The notes beneath the pieces were generated by a model. The model saw nothing but the letters and a program-made list of their open reading frames with translations, searched no databases and was not told the DNA's origin. Position numbers and translations under genes: made by a program. Positions 12,557 to 22,606 of a DNA stretch of 64,000 nucleotides are shown here, one piece after another. Each line of letters begins with the position of its first letter. Position 1 is the stretch's first letter. The stretch comes from Hydractinia symbiolongicarpus (lineage: Eukaryota > Cnidaria > Hydrozoa > Anthoathecata > Hydractiniidae): assembly GCF_029227915.1 (NCBI RefSeq), contig NC_079878.1, positions 24,703,501 to 24,767,500 of the forward strand. Direction: 5' to 3'.

Positions 12557-12922
12557 AAGGGGATTAATTTTCGCGGGTATTAAGTTTCGCGGTTTTTTCG
12601 GAGTTTTTCCAAAAACGCGAAAATACGTCGCCGCGAAAAGTTTAAATATCCCTGATCTGGGAAATTTCCAAATCGGCCTGATACAAAAGACAATGATGTA
12701 TAACTTTCTCTGGGACATTTTCCTTTCTCTTCTGTATGTTGTTTCGAAATAACTCACCGGAATAGTTGTTTTTCCAAATTTGCATAATTCGCAAAAATAA
12801 GTTACCGCGAAATTTTCTTCAACACTAAATTTGTGAAAATAAATTCCCTTTTTTCCCGCCAAATTCTAGTAAAAAAAAATTCTGCGAAAATAAGTCCCCG
12901 CGAAAATTAATTCCCTGAAGGT
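12557..12922. mobile_element. MITE-like element with CGCG-rich terminal inverted repeats
   Basis: The left end (about 12558-12580) reads GGGGATTAATTTTCGCGGG. The right end (about 12895-12917) is its near-perfect reverse complement. The 365-bp body carries further TTCGCGG and CCGCGAAA blocks in both orientations and no credible coding frame (the open frames on both strands mirror this structure). A non-autonomous DNA element is the simplest reading. A clear target-site duplication was not found. Confidence 0.7.
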
Positions 12923-14309
12923 ATCTTGTTTACACAGTTATTTCTCGTTTATTCGTGATATAGTTCGTACAAGGTGATACATTTAGGAAGGTTTAAGGCG
13001 TTAAACAGATTATCATTTAGCGTACGTTTCTTGATTTCTCAGTCCTTCCTTACGCAGCCCCATTATATAACTAGTGTCAAATGAGAAAAAGGAAAAGGAA
13101 GTTAATTTCTGTGGAATTAGTAAGATATAACTGCTTGGTTATCCAGGTTCGTTTATTTAAATTCGAAGAAGCAGCAAATGATTAATCGTTTTTTGTTTTT
13201 TTGTTTGCATATAAAAATGTATGAAAATACTGAATTTTATGTGTTTACCCTTTTTTTTCATTTTTACCCTTGTTCTGTTGTTTTTAATAACGCATATTAT
13301 AGATTTAGGTGTTCTTCTTTCTTTTTTGATTTTTGTTATGTTCAAAGGAGTCTATTACTACGCATGTCATGTGTTTGGAAGTTTCAGGAATACACTTTTA
13401 TTTTGACACTCTTAGTTTTGTATCTTTTTAAACAAACCCAGCAGCCTTAAAAACCTCAAAATCTTAAAAAAATTTAAGGAAAATTTATAACCCGTAGTTA
13501 CTACATCATAGCAAAAACAGTATAAGTTGTGTTCGTTTGCAAACTACAAAATGTCTTGAAAGGGTTTTTTTTTACTGATTGTATGCTGGGAAATCATGGC
13601 CTTTCCACTCAGTGACTCAGGGCAAAGAATATAGAATTCAATGAAAAGTCAGGGAAAAATTTGGTTTAAAAGCTGTATGTGAACCCTGTAAAAAACGTAT
13701 CGGATCGAATACATGCAAAAGCAACAGTTTTAATGCCCTTAATGTTGCTTAAGATCCTCTTTACAAAGCGCAATTGTTGCATTCGTTGTTTGTTGGTTTT
13801 GTACCCACATAAACCACTTCCACGCATTTTGCTGCTTCATTAAGCTAGTTCTTAAATTGTAACCAAACTTTTGGTACAAATTCACATACTCTTAAATACA
13901 TGTTAAGGATGCTATAATTTGTGTTTTTTCCTTTATATTTTTTCTCCGAACTGGACAGCTGCTAACGTGTGCTTCTTTTTTGTTTTCATACAGATTATAA
14001 AAAATATCACTTACAACAATGAGACAAATGTCTTTAAAAAGACAATATTGCAGTTCAATATTAATAATTATCAGATGATCGGGTTTAACGCTCATGTATA
14101 TAAAATATATATCTGTCTACATTTAGTCGATCTAATGTAAAAATTTTCTTAAAGTAGACACAAATCATATGGAATCGTTATGTAGACACAAAAATTTCAA
14201 ATTTTTTTTAAGAGGCAAAAAGGCATACAGGGCGCATACGCAGACAAAAAGAATACTCCTTATACAAAAATAAAGGTTATAGGGGGTAAGGGTTTGCGAA
14301 AAAACATGG
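12923..14309. other. AT-rich gene-free stretch
   Basis: No splice chain, domain or recognisable element was seen. Several open frames of 60-90 codons occur here but are low in complexity (Phe/Leu/Ile-rich) and overlap on both strands. Confidence 0.5.
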
Positions 14310-14369
14310 TTTTTATATGTCCACTTTTAGTTCGAATTTTCAGAGTGTCCACCTAAGGTTGATATAGCG

Positions 14370-14403
<34 letters not shown>
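14310..14403. repeat. Diverged satellite-A-like monomer followed by (TA)n
   Basis: ATATGTCCACTTTTAGTT, then about 15 bases later GTGTCCACCTAAGGTTGATA, reproduces the paired GTCCAC motif and the following AGG-TGATA segment of satellite A in a diverged, shortened form. A (TA)n microsatellite of about 32 bp follows at 14372-14403. Confidence 0.5.
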
Positions 14404-14405
<2 letters not shown>

Positions 14406-14595
14406 TTTTTTTTTGTTGACAGGGGGGCTAGTTCTTGATTAGATTTATCTATTTGACTAGCTCTCCTGTTGGGTTAGATTATTGCATCATTTATACTCTA
14501 GACAATTTATTTTTTTTAAAAAGTTTATTTTTTGTAATTTAACTTAACAAAATGTATTTACTACTTACTACTACTTACTGATAATTTCGTGTGGA

Positions 14596-15250
14596 ATGCA
14601 CTTAGAGTGTGGAAAATATTACACAGCTACTCAGCTGAAGTGTTCATCCTTGATTGAATCAGCGTACTATGGATCCAGATCTCTGACAAGCCTCCTCTGT
14701 GTGCATTGTGGTGCCAAAGAAATTGACCAGGTCTCTTCTCAAAGGAAAAAAGAGACGTATGTAACTGTTTATCCTATGTGTAGTAAGTGCATTGAACTGA
14801 ACTTGAACGAGGTTTGCAATGGCGTCAAATCAAAAGCACCAGCTAAAAAATCCCGAAGTTGTTTATGAGGAAAATAACATACCAGAAATTTCAACAAGCA
14901 GAAACCAGACAAGCTTAATTGACTTTTTTCGTCACTTTTCCACGATCAAAAGAAAACGATGCAATGAAGAAACAAGAAAATTGACATCAAAGACAAGGAT
15001 GGTGTTAGAAGCCGTGACAGAGAACAAGGACGTGGAAGAGGAAACCTATATAAAGAAAAAGGACATTGACGTAATTGCTGTAGCATTTGTGATAGTGAGG
15101 ATCCGCCCGGGCGTAAAAAAATTGCGAAGTGGGTTGATTGCGATATATGAAAACTCTGGTCACATTTGGTTTGCGCATAAAATAGTGAATGGAGAAATGT
15201 ACGACGAAGTAGCTGGTTGTGTAAAGAACATGTTTAACAACTATTCATAA
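14596..15250 (+). pseudogene. Unknown cysteine-containing gene remnant in two overlapping frames
   Basis: The first frame (14596-14868) has a probable zinc-binding pattern: LCVHCG and, about 30 residues later, MCSKC, after a conserved-looking AYYGSRSLTSLL segment. The second frame (14819-15250) overlaps it by 50 bp. It encodes a basic Ser/Thr/Lys-rich stretch and then a hydrophobic strand pattern ending in NNYS. Natural-looking protein composition in adjoining frames suggests one ancestral gene split by a frameshift, or two exons. I do not recognise the product, though the first part resembles multicopy uncharacterised proteins of cnidarian genomes. Confidence 0.45.
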
Positions 15251-15419
15251 GATTGATATTTGTTTTTATTCTCTTATTCTTACGACATGGATATTTTTGT
15301 TTTGTTGCCGCAATCCATGTGTTTATTATTAGATAATTCCCCAATCAAATCATTGCTCTCCTTTTCAGCAGTCCTCTTAATTATGGTTGTTACGTCCAAA
15401 TGTTATTTTGATTTCATTA

Positions 15420-15887
15420 GATATTTCATCTATGCGTAGCGAAATTGGCGAGGGTTGTTGCCTAGCACTCCCTGCTATCCATTGTTTCACAGGAAACGAC
15501 TACACTAGCGCTTTGCACGGAATTGGTAAAAAAATCGTTTTAACTGCTGACAAATAACGAGAGTACCAACGTCATTTCAGTTGCTGGGTGATTTTCTTTC
15601 ACATTTGATGCAAACGTGTTTCGTACGTTACAGCGATAATTAAGAAATCTCTCGACGCCACTGCCTCAATTCCCAACGCAACCGAGTATGGTTGGATCCT
15701 TAAGATGGTATTTTGGAAATTGAGTGGATGATTCGTCCTCCAGCTCCAGAAGGAGTTCTGCAACTTATATCTTGCAACCGTAAAAAATCAAAGTGCAAAA
15801 CAAGTAGTTGTATTTGCAAATCGCATAGTTTAATCTGCACCGACTTGTGTCATTTCGTTGATTGTGATAACATTGACGTAAATTAAG
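15420..15887 (+). pseudogene. Remnant of the CXC-tailed multicopy family (C-terminal part)
   Basis: Two blocks are readable. Block 1 (about 15440-15550) encodes LPAIHCFTGNDYTSALHGIG, matching the family motif in which the Asn is normally a Cys. Block 2 (about 15704-15887) encodes EIEWMIRPPAPEGVLQLISC, then a cysteine-rich tail with spaced CxC/CxxC pairs, ending at TAA. This tail is typical of a large, poorly described animal family of probably mobile genes; the 34.4-37 kb element carries another member. Stops and frame changes between the blocks show it is dead. Its relation to the remnant at 14596 is unknown. Confidence 0.6.
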
Positions 15888-17032
15888 AATAAAGTTCTGC
15901 TTCTTCTGACAAAGGATCCGATTTTTCTAAATAAAATTAATTTTAGCCATGTAATTATTTCTTACCGTAGGTATAGTAGTGCTTTTAAGACATGTGACGT
16001 CATTTACTAAGCTTTACAGGGTGTTTGTTCGTTTTGTGTAGCGAATTACCATTCACTTTTTTTAACTTTTGCTCTCCAACACAAAATTTATCGTTTCATG
16101 TACTTGAAAAATTAAATTGATGATTTTCATTTATTTTCTATGGTGTGACGTCATCATTATAAATTAAAGTCTCAATAGGCCACAATAAATATAAGTTTTT
16201 AATGCCGGTAACTTTTTTCAACATCACACGTCCATACTCGTCACGATAAACAGCATTTCACATTGTCCTAAAGTTTTCAAGTAAATCGATGCTCCCAGCT
16301 ACCTGACTAAACCAAAAATAATGAAAACGACGTTGATTGACAAAAATGGAACAAAGGCTGACGTACATTTGAAACGAATAACAAAATATGGCCGCGAAAT
16401 ATAGTATTTTTGTAATTTTTTAGGAAATTTTTTTATCTGACCGACCGACCGACTCACTTTTGTAACTAAAAATGACGCTAACCAAACATATTTTTGACGA
16501 TGGCCTTACTTGAGTAAAGCATCGCCTCTCCTTCTATATTGATTCCTAATACACAAAATCGTGTAGCAAAACTGCAAAAGAAGCTTCCGAAATTCCCGTG
16601 AGTAACAAAATGGTTCTGACCTACCCCAGCATTTGTACTACATTGACACAATACCAGATAGCGTCTTATGCCCAATGATGTAAATAAAAAACTAGATGTC
16701 TAACTCCGCAAAAATTACGCAAGAGACTTGAGGAAAATCTGATAACCGGTAGCCATTATGAATTGAGACAAAACAATCAAAAGGAGTGTCGTGTAAGCTG
16801 GCTAACTAGCAATAAAAGTGAAAGATAAATTAATGGTGTACATATAAATGCATGTTTGACTTCAAACACCTTTAAAAATCAACAATTTGGTTGATTGTTG
16901 TCGCAGTCCAATATTATTTTTATGTAGTTTTTCTTTGTTGAACTCCTTTTCGTATGCATATAAGCGGATATTTATGTACAAGTTGATGATGACTTTTGCC
17001 AATTGAGTTGAGTGTAGGTCCTCAGCGAATGG
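15888..17032. other. Gene-free stretch with a short (CCGA)n
   Basis: AT-rich sequence with a (CCGA)n run at about 16439-16453. No coding domain was recognised on either strand. Confidence 0.5.
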
Positions 17033-18545
17033 TTAACTTTCTTTGTCATGTTCATTTAATTGTGGGAAAGGATTGATAAGTGATTGGTTGGCAGAATTCA
17101 AAATAACTTTTTTGTCTAATTTAGATGGATGATAAATTAATGACTTAATACAACTTTCAGTAGCACCAACAATCTGACAAACTGATGAAGATGGTCTGAT
17201 AACTCCACCTCTATCTTTTAAAGAAATCAAAGAGAGTGATGGGTTTACACACTTTGGATAATGATGCTCAATTTCCATTACAGATGGTGAATATTGGATT
17301 GCATTGGCACAAGGGATACATGACACTTTTCTGACCATTTTCCGAACTATAAAACCAGATATGTATCCCAGTATTGTCTCCTTATAGAATGAGAACTGGT
17401 TTGTTTCAAATGGCACCACAGGAAGTTCTTCATCATCACTTTCATCTTCAACAACTTCAAGTGAAGAGGTTCGTTTGTTCCATTTAAGCGAAAAAACAGA
17501 ACCAATTGATTGAGGCTCAAATATCATACAATTTGCATGTTTTGAGCCAACAATAGCATTGCGAGGCAAAATTCTTCTCAAGCTGGACTTAAATTGTCGA
17601 ACGTCTGGGTTGGTGTTGAAGTCATTCTTGCCCCTAATGCAAGCAAAGAGAAGCTCAAGATGATCTTGTGATGTTTTGTAGGTTAACATGTAATGAAATG
17701 GGCTTTCAGGATGATTTAAGAGATTGTAACTCAGAGTACATATACTTTGAGCATTAATGATCATACCAAGGACAAATGTTCTTCTACGATGTTGCAACAA
17801 AGGCATACTGCTTACATCAGTCAATGTTGACAAGTAATGAATCGATTCAGTCACAACAGATTTCCAGACAGTGTAATTTTTTGCAAATACAGGCTTTTTA
17901 AAACCTGTACCAAAGGGACTTCTGACATTTAACATGTCAAACAAGCGATCCACCACTCTGATGAATTTTATAGTGCCAGCTGAGTCAAGGCAATCTGGAT
18001 GACCAGACTCCATAAGGAATTGAAGAGCATCTGCAACAGAGCTACTCAATGTTTGAGCAGCAATACGAACATTCATCTTGTGTCGTTGGAATAAAACATG
18101 TGATTTTGTCAATTTGTTACCGAATTTGAGTCCTTCTTTTTCTTGAATAGAATGAAGCAGCTTAATGTGTTCCCATTTAATTATTTGTCCATCTTTATCC
18201 TTGAATTCTTTCACATCTGCTAATGCGTTTCTTGCTAATTTAAGCATATGACAGGCATCTGGGGTAAAAAATAATAGATGGTTATTGAACTCAAACATTC
18301 CATTCAGATCTTCCACTTTGGTTCCAATTTTGCAGCCAAACTTTCGCATGCAGTCCAGGTTTGCTGATGTACCATCACATGTCACTGCATGAACTGTCAA
18401 ATTATGATCAAAAGCTAGTTGAAGTGCATTTTTGGTCAGAGTGTGTAAATTTGTTGAGTTAAGGCCATTTTCCAATACATACCCAATGGGACATTTCCAA
18501 TGACCTCTCAGACCAACAAGTGTTACAAGGTAACGCCCAAACTGA
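17033..18545 (-). pseudogene. P-element (THAP9-like) transposase, N-terminally truncated
   Basis: A long minus-strand frame runs from about 18545 down to the stop near 17033. It reads as the catalytic and C-terminal part of a P-element/THAP9-type transposase: GHWKCPIGYVLENG, then VTCDGTSANL, PDACHMLKLARNAL, the C-terminal SQDHLELLFACIRG motif, and SGFIVRKM with a CIPC pair. These enzymes cut and paste DNA using an RNase H-like DDE/D site; the middle portion matches the GTP-binding insertion region. The N-terminal THAP zinc finger and the region with the first catalytic Asp are missing. The frame itself is intact for about 500 codons, so truncation rather than decay inactivated it. The terminal inverted repeats were not found. 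Confidence 0.85.
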
Positions 18546-19475
18546 ATTGGTACACCTCGTACCCATACCTCCTAATCCATACAAATATGTCCAGATCCCT
18601 GGATATTTCACCAATGGCGTCAGCTCCCCAAACCTAAATAAAGCAAACCCCCATTCAAACCCGTTCAATGATATCTTAAACGCAGCACCAAACGAAACAT
18701 GTATAGTAGAAATGGCATCCCGTTTGTTTGAAATTACACGCGCCAGTGCACAACGTTTGCACAAGTTTGTGCAGTATACTGCACGAAACAGGAGATGTAC
18801 AACACCACGGAGACAGGACGTACGGATCACCCGAAGCATCTCGGTCGGTAGGGTCGGTGATCGTAGCTATATTTTATATTTAACATTAGGACATTTGTAT
18901 TCATTTATTGACAATTAAGAACATGTATTTAATCTTTAATTCGAGTGTTTTGTGAATGCTTTTATGCCCCCACTGCTTGAAGTGTTTAGCACTTCTAGGC
19001 CTTTCAATTTACCGGAGTAAGGTCGTACCATTGGAAATTGAGCTTACATTTAAGTAGTGGACCTGGGCGGTGTAGGGAGTTTGCGCAGTTTGTTGTCGTC
19101 GTATCGGCTGACAATAAACACAACTCCCGCCGGAGCATTCTGGGGGCTTTTGATTCCTTAGAACGGAGATCTCTGGATTCATTAAAATAAGAATTCTTAG
19201 GATTTCACAAAGTACATTTTTTTTAGGGAAACATAATAAATACATTATTGCTGGTAATTTGTGGTGTAGTGTTGTTGTTGGTACAGAAAAGTCAGGGAGG
19301 CAAAAACAAAAACCACCAGGTAAGTGGGTTTGTTGTTTGTTGTTCTTCGAGTTACTGTGGTTGTCCCTAAACGAAGAGAAAAACACAGGTTTTACCATAT
19401 ATTACAGCTGGATATATTTCTTAGGAAAAACAAAAAAAAGGACATACGATAAGAGAAATTATAGGTCTGTTTGTA
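18546..19475. other. No recognised gene; possible 5' flank of the gypsy element
   Basis: An open frame at 18520-18918 (+) has a natural-looking composition, but no family was recognised and it overlaps the 5' edge of the P-element remnant. The segment 18990-19250, with an AATAAA at about 19114 and GC-richer sequence, could be part of a 5' LTR. No matching 3' copy was found downstream of the retroelement, so this is not called. Confidence 0.35.
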
Positions 19476-19800
19476 AGATTTTGTTTTGCTTAAGCAGAGA
19501 ACGCTGCTTGCGCGAAAGAGTATATTGTTTAGAGATTTTGTTTTGCTTGAGCAGAGAACACTGCTTGCGCGAAAAAGTATATTGTTTGGAGATTTTGTTT
19601 TGCTTGAGCAGAGAAAGCTGCTTACGCGAAAAGGTATATTGTTTAGAGATTTCGTTTTGCTTGAGCAGAGAACGCTGCTTGCGCGAGGAAGTATATTGTT
19701 TAGAGTTTTTGGTTACGCTTGGGCAGAGAAAGCTGCTTGCGCGAGAAAGTACATTGTTAAGAAATTTGTTTAGATTTGAGCAGAGAACGCTGCTCGAAAT
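19476..19800. repeat. 57-bp minisatellite, about 5.7 copies, each with a small hairpin
   Basis: Units begin at about 19476, 19533, 19590, 19647, 19704 and 19761. Each holds the imperfect palindrome AGCAGAGAACGCTGCT followed by TGCGCGA and GTATATTGTTT. Because 57 bp is 19 codons, the array stays open in two frames, one of which encodes a Cys/Leu/Arg/Glu-rich 19-residue repeat. It lies about 280 bp upstream of the gypsy gag start, in what would be the leader region. Translation is unproven; an RNA-level role is equally possible. Confidence 0.85.
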
Positions 19801-20080
19801 TAGGTATATAAAAAAGAAATATACAGGAATATAGAATAAAATTTAGGACGAATTTGCTGCAGAATTGGGCAGCCGAGATTTTAGTAAAAGTATACATACT
19901 TCAGGTTCGTTTGGATCACGTGGAGTATCTAAAAGATAAAAAGAAAATAGGATTGTCATTGAGAACGTGGGGTTTTTTCATTGGGAAAATTTTGGGGGGG
20001 AATTTAGGAATTTTCATAGGGCTAGGGAAATTAGTTTTTTAAATTTTATTAGTAGGATATTTTTGAAATTTTTATAAGAA
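19801..20080. other. Leader upstream of gag
   Basis: AT-rich sequence between the minisatellite and the first gag ATG. No primer-binding site could be assigned. Confidence 0.35.
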
Positions 20081-21530
20081 ATGTATGCATTACGGTCACG
20101 AGACCGCATGTTTGACGACGAGAGAGAGGCGAGCGAGCATTGTGCGGAACAGTGTCGCACCCGGTCGCCCGATTTTAGGGTCACTGATAAAAGAGTGACC
20201 TCTCCGACTCATTCTTCGTCAGACCAACGGGAGGCCGAGGAGGAAATGGATAATATCCATATAAGAGGGGATGGTCCCCCACCCTTAACGTATCTTAACA
20301 AACGATTTGATATAAAGGAAAATAGCTCCTTCGTGGAAAAAGGCGACCGATTTCGCGATTTGGTGACTGCCCTGGTACAAAAACCGCAGAAATGACACCA
20401 AATTCGTTCTCAGGGAGTGATAGTGATAACGTGGTAGACTATCTGGAAAATTTTGAGATGGTGGCTCAGTATATGGCTGGGATCCCGAAAAGAGAGTGCA
20501 AGCGTTACCCCTCTTTTTAAGAAGCTCCGCGCGGATATTTTATAACGGATTGCCCGCGCGTACCAAGGCAGATTGGGAGGAGCTGGTTATAGCGCTTAAA
20601 AAACAATACAACTCAAAGGACAAGCAATGGACCACTGGGTCCAGACTATATAGCTTGCGGCAGGAAGGACCCCTAGCGGACTATATTGATGAGTTGGAGA
20701 GACTAAGTCATCAAATGGGAGTCTCGGAGAACACAAAGCTCCATCTTTCTATAAACGGTCTAAAACCGAGACTCCGAAATAGCCTTAGGCTTAAGCAACC
20801 GCGACAGTACAATGCGGCGGTCAGCTTTGCAAAATTAAAGGAGGCCACGTCCGAGAATACATCCCACTTGGAAGGTAATTTACAACAGTTAGAAGAAAGG
20901 CTGTTAGCGCGTTTGGACCCGCTTCTCAAAGCTGCGAGACCCGCGCCCCAACAAACCGTAAATGCGGTTGATGCTATCGACCCGGTAGGCACCTCCCAAG
21001 AAATAGCGCGTCTGCGTGAGGAGGTAAAGAGGCTAAAGAAAGTTAGGATGGAACCTCCCTTCCCAACTCGTAACACCAACACCCGTACTACGGACGGACA
21101 ACCGGTTTGCTACCAATGTGGACGAGTAGGTCACATGCAGCGGGTTTGTCCCGACAGGCGAGGATATCCTGCAAGAGGTAGCCCACCACAACATTTCGGG
21201 AATTCTTATTTTGGAAACCATGGGAATTCGTCCCAATACCAACACCGTTATGAAGGGCCACCCTTTGAGCATAGTCAATTTCAGTCAATTCATAACAATG
21301 CAATGGTTCCATACGACAGTCGTGGGAACCAAACACAAGATTACGAACCTTACCCTCCACCACCACACCATAGATCGATTGAGAGAGAACCTAGGGAAGA
21401 AAGAAGGCTTCACCCACCTGCTACCCCACATAAACCGCATAGCTCGCACTACTATGCTAGGAGGTCCAACATTCCACAGAACCGTCAAACTAGACCCGTG
21501 AATCTTGATCCATTCTCCGAGGATCCTTTT
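20081..21530 (+). pseudogene. gag: Ty3/gypsy Gag with CCHC zinc knuckle, frameshifted
   Basis: Structural protein that would package the element RNA. The reading starts at the ATG at 20081 and stops at 20395. Homologous-looking sequence (YLENFEMVAQY) continues in another frame from about 20405. It then shifts again near 20475 into the long frame at 20496, whose first residues (ALPLFLRSSARIFYNGL) are a typical Gag capsid-like segment. A CCHC knuckle, CYQCGRVGHMQRVCP, lies at 21108-21149, followed by a Pro/His/Tyr/Arg-rich stretch. At least two frame breaks separate the ATG from the knuckle. The protease follows in the same frame. Confidence 0.85.
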
Positions 21531-21769
21531 ATTCAGGGTAAAGTAAACGACATGGAGTCGCCTATGCTGATAGATTCGGGAGCATCTGTCACACTAATGG
21601 ACTTGGATTTTTATCGAGACAATGGCTTTCCACAATGGAAGGTCACTTGTTACGTGGGATCCGCGTTGATAAGTGCTAACGGATCTCCATTATCGGTTCA
21701 TGGCGACGTACTTGTCGACTTTAACCTGAAGGGATTACCCTGTACCCACAGTGTGACCACACAGATCCA
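21531..21769 (+). pseudogene. Ty3/gypsy aspartic protease, N-terminal half, interrupted
   Basis: The same frame as the end of Gag continues into MLIDSGASVTLMD (about 21563-21601), the D-S-G active-site loop of a retropepsin, then a second strand with NGSPLSVHGDV. The homology ends at about 21768, where foreign sequence starts. The other half of the domain (ILGTDIL box) resumes at about 22607. Confidence 0.8.
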
Positions 21770-22606
21770 GTTGACTGCCAGGAAAGACTGGTTGACACTG
21801 GGAAAGACTAGTGACTGTGGGAAAGACCACTGACGGTGGGAAAGACCATAGATCGTGAAGACTTTTATGTTTTGGTGACTGAAGAGTGTGTGTTCTTCAT
21901 TGGTTAGGATGGGTCTTCAATTGCAATCTCGAGACGATTGATAACTCCTTCCAAAGAATTTAGTGTGGCGGATTTCGAAGCATAAAAGTTGACTGGGTGG
22001 TGAAGTGAATTACTTGTTTAAGCTCGAGACGATATGTAATGGTTTTCTGGGTTGCCGCCGCTGGTTTCCAAGTCTACCTTTCTAAGGGGCGGTTTCTTGG
22101 TCAGCCCAAGCATTACGATACGATTTCTCAAGTGTTCATGTCTAAGGTCAGAAAGCTTTTCTGTTTCCAGGTTTGCTGCTTTTTATTCTTTGTCACAACC
22201 TCTCTAAGGGCTGGGTTCCAAGTCTACCTCTCTTAGCCCTGGGCTCTGTGTCAGTAGGTAAAAGCAACAACGATACGATTTGCAGCTGTCGACTTTTCTT
22301 TTTCCAAAGTTTAACAAAAGTTATTGGTTTTGGCGGACGGTGTCAATGAATGTGGCTGGTGTCTTGCAGGAGGCAGGGGATGCTTACTCAAGGGCCCGCA
22401 CCAGATCCCAAGCATGAGTGAATTTCACCAATCCTCGTGTTTCCACATTCATAGGTGTTTGTTTCAGTACAGTCGAAATCCATAAACTTTCCGATTATCC
22501 CTGTAAAGGGGAGAATGCAGAAGTTCTCCAGCAGCTTCTTATTCTTTGGAGAGAAACCTCCTTTTTTTAATTAAACTTTCCGTCTTAAAAGACTAGTTTT
22601 ATCTGC
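21770..22606. mobile_element. Unidentified insert of about 0.84 kb inside the gypsy protease
   Basis: It starts with four short repeats of a TGACTGTGGGAAAGACC-like unit (about 21775-21850). It also contains an imperfect direct repeat 150 bp apart (GGTTCCAAGTCTACCT at about 22064 and 22214, each followed later by ACGATACGATTT), and ends near CATTGCGATGTAG. There is no convincing protein. It interrupts one protease domain whose two halves are recognisable on either side. It could be a SINE, a solo LTR or another non-autonomous element; no clear TSD was seen. Confidence 0.6.

Noticed and set aside
12440-12862. 140-codon minus-strand frame and its plus-strand mirror
   Set aside because: They lie within the inverted-repeat element and reflect its symmetric sequence.
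18520-18918. 132-codon plus-strand frame
   Set aside because: Overlaps the P-element remnant on the other strand at its start and matches no family I recognise; kept only as a note.
19009-19398. Possible 5' LTR of the gypsy element
   Set aside because: No matching copy was found at the 3' side, so the LTR could not be supported.
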